54,400 nt of DNA from a candidate division NC10 bacterium CSP1-5 (GTDB lineage Bacteria; Methylomirabilota; Methylomirabilia; Methylomirabilales; CSP1-5): the NCBI GenBank assembly GCA_001443495.1, contig LDXR01000010.1, positions 1 through 54,400 on the forward strand, written 5' to 3'. Shown in pieces: positions 1 to 6,429 of the stretch. The position numbers and the translations under genes are program-made. Under the pieces are notes generated by a model that had not been told where the DNA came from, searched no databases, and saw nothing but the letters and a program-made list of their open reading frames with translations. How positions within the stretch are numbered: position 1 is the stretch's first letter; each line of letters starts with the position of its first letter.

Positions 1-289
1 GACTCCGGATTTTTTCTAAGCCATAGGCTCCGAACTCGTAAGTGACGCGTTGCTTCACGCCGTGGCACTCGATGATGTCGCCCGGCCGTGCCTCGTCTGG
101 CAAGATGACGGTCTCCTCGCCGACGGCGCAGCTCGCCGTCTTCACGGGGATCACGGACCAGCTTCCGTCCCTTTCGCTCGCCCGGAGCGAAAGACCGGCT
201 CAATTCGGACAATTGAAGCTGTCTCCGCTACGGATCCCGACCGGGAGATCGATGAGCCGCCCTCAGCCGTGACAGGATGCCTTCGGCAT
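1..289 (-). CDS. Candidate double-selenocysteine zinc-ribbon-like protein (partial)
   Basis: The reading frame opens with ATG at 289 behind a strong ribosome binding site (GGAGGAGAGGG) and runs off the left edge after 96 codons. It is broken only by UGA at codon 9 (263-265) and codon 30 (200-202). The N-terminus reads SCHG-U-GRLIDLP and then FNCPN-U-AGL, so both UGAs occupy the second position of a CxxC pair 20 residues apart, the layout of a small zinc ribbon. The rest (VILPDEARPGDIIECHG and onward) looks beta-rich and contains two more cysteines. Each UGA is followed by a stem-loop at SECIS distance. The gene is last in an operon with an ArsR-type repressor, a MerB homologue and a Sec glutaredoxin. 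I do not recognise the family. A thiol/selenol metal ligand for mercury is an inference. Two independent nonsense mutations at exactly these positions would be the alternative. Confidence 0.72.
171..199 (-). promoter_or_regulatory. SECIS-like stem-loop after UGA codon 30
   Basis: Directly after the UGA at 200-202 (minus strand) there are six unpaired bases, then a perfect 9-bp stem CTTTCGCTC/GAGCGAAAG (193-185 and 179-171) closing a 5-nt loop CGGGC. The loop starts 15 nt after the UGA, close to the spacing used by SelB in bacterial SECIS elements. The stem lies inside coding sequence. Confidence 0.7.
233..262 (-). promoter_or_regulatory. Weaker SECIS-like stem-loop after UGA codon 9
   Basis: Downstream of the UGA at 263-265 a TCCC/GGGA stem (246-243 and 238-235) closes a GGUC loop, with two more outer pairs possible across a bulge. 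The loop begins 20 nt after the UGA and contains a GU step as in known bacterial SECIS loops. It is less stable than the element after codon 30. Confidence 0.45.
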
Positions 290-322
290 CGCCCTCTCCT
301 CCGGCCCCTCCCGCGGCGCCCG

Positions 323-559
323 CTACGTGATGCCTAAGAGTCGCTCGATCTTGCCCCGGTCGAAGCCGACGATGACCTCGCCGTCGATAACCGTCACCGG
401 GGTCGCCCGCACCCCGAGCTTCAGCAGCTCCTCGAGCGCCTGCGGATCCTCGCGGATATCTTTCGCGATGAACGGGATGCCATTCTGAGAAAGAAACTCT
501 TTCTCTTGATCGCAGGCACCTCACCCGTGCTGGGTGTACACGATCACCTGCTTCGCCAT
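323..559 (-). CDS. Candidate selenocysteine glutaredoxin (UxxC)
   Basis: A 78-residue frame starts at ATG 559 (MAKQVIVYTQHG) and ends with TAG at 323-325. It is interrupted only by UGA at 521-523, which replaces the first cysteine of the thioredoxin-fold active site: HG-U-GAC, a UxxC motif. After it come EFLSQNGIPF and the cis-proline stretch RATPVTVIDGEVIVGFD, all typical of NrdH/glutaredoxin-like proteins of about 75-80 residues. A well-formed stem-loop follows the UGA. The product should be a cytosolic thiol-disulfide or selenol oxidoreductase. The gene begins 14 bp after the MerB homologue and precedes the double-UGA gene, so it is co-transcribed with them. A role in thiol-mercury exchange or in reducing a partner protein is inferred. 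Sec-containing glutaredoxins are known from other bacteria. Confidence 0.85.
476..520 (-). promoter_or_regulatory. SECIS-like element in the glutaredoxin gene
   Basis: Reading leftward from the UGA at 521-523, GGUGCC (520-515) pairs with GGCAUC (481-476) as an outer stem with one G-U pair. Inside it GAGAAAG (505-499) pairs perfectly with CUUUCUC (493-487) around the loop AGUUU. The loop GU falls about 24 nt after the UGA, inside the range for bacterial SECIS elements. Confidence 0.75.
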
Positions 560-573
560 GTCTTCCTCCTCGC

Positions 574-1230
574 TTATCGCGGACTTGCCCCCGCCAAGAG
601 CGAGCCAAAAATTTCTTTTCCTGCTTCAAAGGCTTCGGGCAGCGAGAAGACAACGCCGGGGGGTTGCCCTTTTATCTGCCGCCAGGCCTCGAGGTGGTCA
701 CTGCTACAGAAGAAGCCGATGCTCGGACAGCGAGATTCGGCAACCGGGCAGCACTGGTTTTCCGAGGTTGGAAACCAGACGAGCGTCTCGGTCGGGACAT
801 ATCGCGTCACGCACTCGGGCCGTGCCTGAATCTCGACGAGCGCTCCGCAGTGGCCGCAGTGAGATGAGATGCGGACCTCCTCCTGCAGCATGGCCGGAAT
901 CCCGAGGGCGTCCACAGCGCAGAGGGCAAAGACCTCTCGCCCGACCAGGCGAACCCGGTGGGGTGTGGGGGTTGCGGAGAAAGGGTAGGCTGCCAGAACA
1001 ATCTCTGCCGTGGCATCCACGAGGAGCAAGTCGATAGCCGCGAGCCGGCCGAGGATCTCGCGGATGTGATCAGGCGCGATTTCACATCGCTCCGCAAGGA
1101 TGCTGACCGTTGGAGTCACGCCCAAAGCAAGGATCGATAGAACACGCCGCCGGATTTTGTCCTCTTGGGGGTTGAGGCGAGCGGCCCTCAATCGGTCCGC
1201 CACAGTCTTTACGCCATCAGGCAGCGACAC
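574..1230 (-). CDS. merB: MerB-family organomercurial lyase homologue
   Basis: The 218-residue protein matches the length of organomercurial lyase (about 212). MerB protonolyses carbon-mercury bonds with Cys96, Asp99 and Cys159 (plasmid R831b numbering). Here FALCAVDALGIPAML supplies C104 and D107, ISSHCGHCG carries the equivalent of the structural Cys117 at C125, and ESRCPSIGFFCS supplies C168 at the Cys159 position. The N-terminal third is a winged-helix-like alkylmercury lyase domain. An extra CxxC (C125/C128) and a CC pair (C160/C161) are additional metal ligands. It sits between a CmtR-like repressor and two UGA-containing genes, with no merA in view. The family also contains homologues of untested substrate, so lyase activity is likely but not shown. 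Confidence 0.82.
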   Translation of the reverse strand: MSLPDGVKTVADRLRAARLNPQEDKIRRRVLSILALGVTPTVSILAERCEIAPDHIREILGRLAAIDLLLVDATAEIVLAAYPFSATPTPHRVRLVGREVFALCAVDALGIPAMLQEEVRISSHCGHCGALVEIQARPECVTRYVPTETLVWFPTSENQCCPVAESRCPSIGFFCSSDHLEAWRQIKGQPPGVVFSLPEAFEAGKEIFGSLLAGASPR

Positions 1231-1260
1231 CTCGATCCTCCGGTTCAGGGCGGAGGAAAC

Positions 1261-1617
1261 TTAACGGTCCCGCTCAATTCGCGTGCAGGCCCAGAGATGC
1301 TCGGCGTTGTCCGAGACCATGTCGCGGGCGAGCCCAAGGATCCTCCGAACCCGCTTGTCCGCCGCCCGGTAATACCGGTGTCGCCCCTTTCGCGAGGCGG
1401 TTACGTACCCGCACCAACTCAAACACGCCAGATGACTCGACACCCGCCCCTGAGGTACGCCGAGGGCCTCGACGAGTTGGGTCACGGTGCGCTCTCGCTC
1501 GAGGAGCAGTTCGAGGATTTTCAGGCGAGTAGGGTCGCCGAGTCCACGGAAAAATTTGGCCTCGAGCTGTAGCTGCTCAACCTCTTGCGCCGGGAGCCGT
1601 TTGGTCAATGTCGACAT
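1261..1617 (-). CDS. ArsR/SmtB-family metal-responsive repressor, CmtR-like
   Basis: A 118-residue winged-helix protein with the ArsR core RGLGDPTRLKILELLLE and recognition helix VPQGRVSSHLACL. It carries Cys-Leu-Ser-Trp-Cys in the DNA-recognition region and a C-terminal cysteine in HLWACTR. This is the arrangement used by Mycobacterium CmtR to bind Cd(II)/Pb(II) (Cys57, Cys61, Cys102). It lacks the CxC alpha-3 box of ArsR. ATG at 1617 follows AGAAGGAGA. It is the first gene of the leftward operon with merB and the UGA genes, and a palindrome overlapping its own promoter suggests autoregulation. Inducer specificity (Hg, Cd, Pb, organomercury) cannot be read from sequence. Confidence 0.88.
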   Translation of the reverse strand: MSTLTKRLPAQEVEQLQLEAKFFRGLGDPTRLKILELLLERERTVTQLVEALGVPQGRVSSHLACLSWCGYVTASRKGRHRYYRAADKRVRRILGLARDMVSDNAEHLWACTRIERDR

Positions 1618-1634
1618 TCTCCTTCTGGGGTTCT

Positions 1635-1678
1635 ATACGCATATCCGTATTTTAAGTTATACTCAGCATGGCTGTCAA
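1635..1678 (-). promoter_or_regulatory. Promoter and ArsR-type operator of the merB/selenoprotein operon
   Basis: On the minus strand TTGACA (1678-1673), an 18-nt spacer and TAAAAT (1654-1649) form a good sigma-70 promoter. An imperfect palindrome ATACGCATATCCGTAT (1635-1650) with perfect 5-bp arms overlaps the end of the -10 box and the start site, where an ArsR-family repressor would block transcription. The start codon of the repressor is 18 bp further on. Confidence 0.68.
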
Positions 1679-1820
1679 GGGGAAAGGGTGCAACAGTTCC
1701 GCCGCGACGGCAAAACACCTTGACACGGAGATGGGGACGGGGAATATAAGCCCTGAGCAGGGCAGGGGAAACCTGAGTCGGAGCCGTGTCTGATGGATCC
1801 CCTGGAGGGAAAGCGGGTCC

Positions 1821-2399
1821 ATGACAAAGGAATCGAAGCGGCAAAGGAAGCAGGAGGCGAAGGCGCGGCGGGCCGAAGGGCGACGGCGCGAGGACCGGCG
1901 TCGGATGATCGTGCGGCTTGCCCTCGTCGCCATCCTAGTCCTTGCTCTTGGCTACGGTGGCTATTGGGCCTATGGCAGGATCACGGCCCGGGTCACCTGG
2001 CAGGAGTTTCCCAATCTCGGGAACGAACATGTTTCGAGCCCATCGGTACCCCACATTCCGTACAACAGCGATCCGCCGACCTCCGGCCCTCACACCTCGT
2101 ACCTCGCGAGGTGGGGTATTCACGGCCAACCCGTTCCTAAAGAAGAACAGGTCCACAATCTCGAAGATGGCGGAGTCATCATCCAGTATAACTGTCCCGA
2201 GGGCTGCCCCGACCTTGTTGAGAAGCTCGCCCCGATCGTTCGGCGTTACGAGCGCCTAGTCGTTGCCCCCTATCCGGGCATGGACAGACAGATTGCGCTG
2301 ACGGCCTGGCGGCGCCTGGACAAGTTCGACGGGTTCGACGAGCAGCGGATAGTCCGTTTCATCGACGCCCACATCGGCATCGACCACCACCCAAGATAA
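1821..2399 (+). CDS. DUF3105 membrane-anchored protein
   Basis: The 192-residue protein begins with a very basic stretch (about residues 1-28), then one membrane helix (IVRLALVAILVLALGYGGYWAYG) and an external domain. The domain has the DUF3105 signature YNSDPPTSGPH followed by WGIHGQPVPKEEQVHNLEDGG and a conserved HIGIDHH-type tail. The family function is unknown. The conserved histidines and the NCPEGC segment could bind a metal, but that is inference. ATG 1821 was chosen because it starts the basic N-terminus. The gene diverges from the metal-responsive operon and shares its upstream region (1618-1820), so joint control is possible. It converges with the rhomboid gene. Confidence 0.8.
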   Translation: MTKESKRQRKQEAKARRAEGRRREDRRRMIVRLALVAILVLALGYGGYWAYGRITARVTWQEFPNLGNEHVSSPSVPHIPYNSDPPTSGPHTSYLARWGIHGQPVPKEEQVHNLEDGGVIIQYNCPEGCPDLVEKLAPIVRRYERLVVAPYPGMDRQIALTAWRRLDKFDGFDEQRIVRFIDAHIGIDHHPR

Positions 2400-2424
2400 T
2401 CTGTCCCGCCACTAGCGTCCCTCG

Positions 2425-3294
2425 CTAATGCACGAAGCCGGTCCAAAGAGCCAGGGCAAAGGAAAGCACCGTCAGCCCGATTGCCCCCATCGCCGCGAGG
2501 TGTTCGGCACCGCGTTCCCGCTGACGGTCCTTATGGCCGAGGATCGTCGCTGTCAGGTATCCTCCAACGAAGCCGCCTGCGTGGGCGTAGTTGTTCACCC
2601 CGGCCATCAAGAAGCCCATGACAAAGAGGACGAGTGCCCATTGCCCATACTGGCGAAGGATCGCCACCCCGAACGTCCCACCCCGGCTGCGCCCGTAACA
2701 GACCATGGCGCCGAGGAGCCCAAAGATCGAGCCCGAGGCGCCGATGGTGAACGCCACGCCGACCCAATTGGACACCACAAAGCCTAGCCCCCCCGCCCCT
2801 GTGAAGATCACGATGAGCCGGGAGCGGCCGTACAGCTCCTCGACGGCCGGAGCAAGCTGGTGGATCCACAGCACGTTGAAGAGAAGGTGAAGAAGGCTCC
2901 CGTGCAGATAGATGGCGGTGAAGAGGGTCCACCAGCGCCCAAAACCCCAGGCGTACGCACCGGTCATGCCGAGGGCGTCCAGCGCCCTGGCGCTCGGCGC
3001 AAGGAAATCGAACGGTCCCCTCGGGCCGAGAGCAGGCAGAGGATCAAGGAGCAGCGACGCGACATAGGCGGCAATGCAGATCCCGGTGACGACGCGCCCA
3101 AAGCTTGCTTCGCCGAGGAGGCGCCCTACAGCCGGGCCAAAGCCCCACAGCCCCGGGTTTCGCCGCCCACAGTACAAGCAGGCGGTCGCATCCACACTAT
3201 TGAGTTTCCCACAGGACGGGCAGATGCTTGCGCCGTCTTTCTTCCGGAACACGGCTGGACCCCCATCATACAGCGGAGATCTCGTGACCATCAT
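2425..3294 (-). CDS. Rhomboid-family intramembrane serine protease with N-terminal zinc ribbon
   Basis: This 289-residue protein starts with a small zinc ribbon (CPSC ... CLYC, residues about 25-42) and continues as a six-helix rhomboid domain. The catalytic serine is in GASGSIFGLLGA and the catalytic histidine in NNYAHAGGFVGG. A WTLFTAIYLHGSLLHLLFN stretch matches the conserved rhomboid helix 2 region. Rhomboids cleave transmembrane segments of substrate proteins within the bilayer. The cytosolic zinc ribbon fused at the N-terminus is a recurring bacterial variant. No substrate can be named from the neighbours. Confidence 0.9.
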   Translation of the reverse strand: MMVTRSPLYDGGPAVFRKKDGASICPSCGKLNSVDATACLYCGRRNPGLWGFGPAVGRLLGEASFGRVVTGICIAAYVASLLLDPLPALGPRGPFDFLAPSARALDALGMTGAYAWGFGRWWTLFTAIYLHGSLLHLLFNVLWIHQLAPAVEELYGRSRLIVIFTGAGGLGFVVSNWVGVAFTIGASGSIFGLLGAMVCYGRSRGGTFGVAILRQYGQWALVLFVMGFLMAGVNNYAHAGGFVGGYLTATILGHKDRQRERGAEHLAAMGAIGLTVLSFALALWTGFVH

Positions 3295-3368
3295 TTATAC
3301 CGTGGCTCCGCCATTCGGTCCATCACTTTGGACCACAGAGAGTTCTTGGCTGGGGGCCGGCCTTTAGC

Positions 3369-3896
3369 TCACGATCCGCTCGCCTGGCGTAAGAGCGTGC
3401 GGTAGCCTTGTGCTGTGGGGCGGAGCCAAAAGAGGATCGCGAGGGTGAGACCTGACAGGACGACGAAATCGTGGAGCAAGCCTGAGAGAAGGAAGAGGAG
3501 CAGTCCGTAAATGGCTATGGCGTCCGCCACGGCGAACATGATGATGTGCCAGGTCGCGATCGATTGCGCCACGGCCCTGGCGCGCTGGCGGAGGGCCTGG
3601 GGGGTGAGAAACTGCGCCCGAATCCTGCCGATCACACCAAAGTTTCCGACGGCGGCAAGCCACAATAGAATCCGAAGGAAGGGGAGAGGGCCCACGACGC
3701 CTTCCTTCGGAATGAAATCTTGTGAGAGCATCAGGAGGACAAAGAGTCCGTAGGTGAGCACGGCTCCGGCCATGGCCGCGTGGACGATGCGAAGGTGCCG
3801 GAAGGTACTCTCCGGGTCAAGAGCTCCTCTGGATTGCGGGATCGGCCCCATCGTCTCCCCCCAGGGGTCCCGAGATCGTACGCAGAGGGAAGCCAA
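3369..3896 (-). CDS. Four-helix integral membrane protein of unknown function
   Basis: A 175-residue product with a polar N-terminus and four predicted membrane helices: HAAMAGAVLTYGLFVLLML, FLRILLWLAAVGNFGVIG, WHIIMFAVADAIAIYGLLLFLL and FVVLSGLTLAILFWLRP. I do not recognise a family. An ATG at 3851 (MGPIPQSRG) is a plausible shorter start since the first 15 residues look non-conserved. It lies between the rhomboid and GH20 genes on the same strand with no sign of tight coupling. Confidence 0.6.
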   Translation of the reverse strand: MASLCVRSRDPWGETMGPIPQSRGALDPESTFRHLRIVHAAMAGAVLTYGLFVLLMLSQDFIPKEGVVGPLPFLRILLWLAAVGNFGVIGRIRAQFLTPQALRQRARAVAQSIATWHIIMFAVADAIAIYGLLLFLLSGLLHDFVVLSGLTLAILFWLRPTAQGYRTLLRQASGS

Positions 3897-3942
3897 GCAG
3901 TTTTTGTGCCAGGTCGCTTGGGGATTCCGAGGGATTGCGTCC

Positions 3943-5880
3943 CTACCGTTCGAGGAGGGCCAGGATGCGCTCGAGCCGTGCGGCGGAATCGTCGAGGCCC
4001 CCAGGGCGATTGCGGCGTTGCCAAAGCTTCCGGTGCCAACCGATCAGCATTCGGAGTTCGTCGCCGAGTTCGTTCCGCGATCGTGCGGGGAGGGCGCTCA
4101 TGGGCGCGCCGAGGCCGATCCGCAGACGGACCATCCCGAGGCGACAGGCCAGCCGGAGCATATCGGCCACCCAGCGAAACTCTTCCAGGATGGTCTCAGC
4201 ATCCGGCCGCGCCATGAGAGCGTCACTGAGCGGCGCCATCACCTCGTCAATGTAGGCGCGCGTCTCTTCCAGGCGTTCGATGGTGAGCCGCTGGAGGGCC
4301 TGGTGGGGCCGGTCTCGATCGGCGAATATCAACAAGTGAAATGGAGCCGAGCTGTTGTGGAGGGGGACCCTCGTATGCAGATACGCGTTGCCGAGATTGT
4401 ACGCCAGCCGCCCCATCACGCCGGCCTGATCCGCGAAGGCGTGCAGACCGAGCAGGGCCGGGATGTCCAGCCGGCCGTGCTCGGCGGTCGCGCTGTTCCA
4501 ACTGAAGGCCGCACCCGCGACAAATCCGAGGTAGCTGACGGGGAGCGGTTGCAGGTGCCCGTTGTCCCCCCAGTCGGTAGTGAGGACGCCGATAGCTCCG
4601 GTAAGCCGGCCGGCCATCACCGCGTTGCTGACATTGGCGAGGGCGTTCGCCGTCCTCCCGGCGAGGCTGTTCCAACTGCTCGTCCCCGGACAGACGTAGA
4701 ACCGGAGCCCGGCATCCGCGAAGAGGCGTCCGTGCTCGGCGAAGGGATGATCGGCCTCGTAGCCCCACTCGAGTGTGATGGCGTCCTTGGGAAGTTTGCC
4801 GATGAGCGCGGGCCGATCCCGTATCATATCGGCCCAAAACTGCATGATCCTCCCCCGTCGGGTGACCAACCTGTGGATCTGCTCCAGAAACTCGAGATAG
4901 AGCCCCTCGATCCCTCTTTCCGCACAGGCGGCGGCGGAACGCCCCCGTCCAAGATCGAAGGTCTCGTCGAGGCCCACATTGAACTGGGTGCTGCTGAAGT
5001 GGGGCAACAGTTGATCGTAGAGATCAGAGAGAAGCGCAAGGCTGCCGGGGTCAACGGGGCAGAGGCCGTAGGGCTCTGGGCTCGAGCTGAAGGGATGGAC
5101 AAGGCCCTTGGGACATTCGGCCAGGCGACGGTACGGTTCGTGAATCAGCCACCGGTGCATGTGGCCGAGGCTGTTCTGATTGGGCACGAGCTCCACATAA
5201 CGGTTCCCACAGAAGGTGTCTAAGGCTTCGATCTCGTCACCGGTCAAGGGGCTCGCATGCTGCCAGACGACCTCGTGTCCCCGATAGGCAAAGGTGTGCT
5301 CCATGTAGAGCTGGACCTGGTTGATCTTCCAGCTGGCCAAGAGGTCCACCAGATCGAATAACGTCTCCATCGTGGGGACCTTGTCCCGGCTCACGTCGAG
5401 CAGCACGCCGCGATGGGTGAAGTCGGGCCAGTCTGCGATGTGGCATCCTGGCAGCCTCATTGGCTCCTTCGGGGTTCGTGGCGCGTGAAGGCGCATAAGC
5501 TGGATCAGCGTGCAGATGCCATAGAAGAGCCCGGCCTCATCGGCTCCGACAACTGTGACTCCCGTGTCGTCGATGGTGAGCGTGTAGCTCTGCGGTCGCG
5601 CGAGGACGGTCGGGTCGAGGCGGAGCCTGATTGAAGCGGCGGGCTGGCGCGACCTCTCTCTACCGGTCGCGTCCTGGCGGGGACGGCAGCCGCAGGATTT
5701 GAGCACCGCTGCCAGCCGATCGGCCGTGGGGCGCCGCCCGGGCGGCGCGGAGGGGACATCGATCACCGGGTCGTCCGGGACGGTAAAGTGGCTGCCGGTC
5801 GGCTCGACAGACTGGGGTATGGGAAGCAGGAGAGAGAGTCGACTGTTCATGGGCAGGGTGGGTCGCTTCCTCGCGTCCAC
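3943..5880 (-). CDS. Glycoside hydrolase family 20 protein (beta-N-acetylhexosaminidase-like)
   Basis: A 645-residue protein with an N-terminal GH20b-like alpha/beta domain (roughly residues 15-150, ending FYGICTLIQLMRLH) followed by the GH20 TIM barrel. Barrel landmarks are HRGVLLDVSRDKVPTMETL, YMEHTFAYRGHE, PNQNSLGHMHRWL and the catalytic Asp-Glu pair in NVGLDETFDLG. GH20 enzymes remove terminal GlcNAc/GalNAc by substrate-assisted catalysis. No signal peptide is visible, so it may act in the cytoplasm, perhaps in cell-wall or glycan recycling. The start is uncertain; ATG at 5850 is possible, and both sites have weak ribosome binding sites. Confidence 0.85.
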   Translation of the reverse strand: MDARKRPTLPMNSRLSLLLPIPQSVEPTGSHFTVPDDPVIDVPSAPPGRRPTADRLAAVLKSCGCRPRQDATGRERSRQPAASIRLRLDPTVLARPQSYTLTIDDTGVTVVGADEAGLFYGICTLIQLMRLHAPRTPKEPMRLPGCHIADWPDFTHRGVLLDVSRDKVPTMETLFDLVDLLASWKINQVQLYMEHTFAYRGHEVVWQHASPLTGDEIEALDTFCGNRYVELVPNQNSLGHMHRWLIHEPYRRLAECPKGLVHPFSSSPEPYGLCPVDPGSLALLSDLYDQLLPHFSSTQFNVGLDETFDLGRGRSAAACAERGIEGLYLEFLEQIHRLVTRRGRIMQFWADMIRDRPALIGKLPKDAITLEWGYEADHPFAEHGRLFADAGLRFYVCPGTSSWNSLAGRTANALANVSNAVMAGRLTGAIGVLTTDWGDNGHLQPLPVSYLGFVAGAAFSWNSATAEHGRLDIPALLGLHAFADQAGVMGRLAYNLGNAYLHTRVPLHNSSAPFHLLIFADRDRPHQALQRLTIERLEETRAYIDEVMAPLSDALMARPDAETILEEFRWVADMLRLACRLGMVRLRIGLGAPMSALPARSRNELGDELRMLIGWHRKLWQRRNRPGGLDDSAARLERILALLER

Positions 5881-5894
5881 GCCGGCAGCAGAGG

Positions 5895-6419
5895 TTAGCG
5901 CGTCCGAGCCTCGTCGAAGATCAGATCGCCGTGCTTCTTGATGTAATCGACGACTCCCCCCTCCTCCAGGATCGTGAGCATCACGGGCGGAATCCGTCCG
6001 GTTGCGAGCTCTTTCTGTCGGGTGCGGTTGCGGACCACCCCGTGCTTCAAGTCAATTTCGACCTCGTCCCCGTGGGCAATCTGATCGGTGTCCACGGTCA
6101 GGGCCGGCATCCCGATATTGAAGCAGTTCCGGTAGAAGATTCGGGCGAAACTCTTGGCGAGCACCACCGGCACCCCGGCCAGCTTGATCAGGCGCGCGGC
6201 GTGTTCGCGGCTCGACCCCTGTCCGAAGTTCCGGCCCCCCACCACGATGTATGTCTGGTCTCCTTTGAGTGCCGCCGCCGCGAAGTCCTTGTCGGCATCC
6301 TCGAGGACGTGCTTGACGAATTCCGGCAGGTTGTCGCGGAGGTGGGCGTACCGGCCCGCGGCGATGAGATCGGTCGAGATGAAGTCACCGAACTTCCAGG
6401 CCTTCCCGCGTATCACCAT
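5895..6419 (-). CDS. leuD: 3-isopropylmalate dehydratase small subunit
   Basis: A 174-residue aconitase swivel-domain protein (KFGDFISTDLIAAGRY ... GRNFGQGSSREHA ... GMPALTVDTDQI). With LeuC it isomerises 2- to 3-isopropylmalate in leucine synthesis. ATG 6419 begins the conserved MVIRGKAWKFG motif; longer frames run back into leuC. It lies 10 bp after leuC, a two-gene operon. Its short length fits the archaeal/thermophile-type LeuD group. Members of this group can also serve homoaconitate or dimethylmalate, so the exact substrate is inferred. Confidence 0.88.
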   Translation of the reverse strand: MVIRGKAWKFGDFISTDLIAAGRYAHLRDNLPEFVKHVLEDADKDFAAAALKGDQTYIVVGGRNFGQGSSREHAARLIKLAGVPVVLAKSFARIFYRNCFNIGMPALTVDTDQIAHGDEVEIDLKHGVVRNRTRQKELATGRIPPVMLTILEEGGVVDYIKKHGDLIFDEARTR

Positions 6420-6429
6420 GGCGTGTCTC

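Noticed and set aside
1-559. Pseudogene explanation for the UGA-interrupted frames
   Set aside because: All four UGAs in three genes fall exactly on redox or metal-ligand Cys positions, frames stay open on both sides, ribosome binding sites are good, and stem-loops follow at SECIS distance. Random decay would not produce this.
3754-5223. 489-codon open frame on the plus strand opposite the GH20 gene
   Set aside because: It is an antisense shadow of high-GC coding sequence. The minus-strand frame has recognisable GH20 motifs; this one has none and no ribosome binding site.
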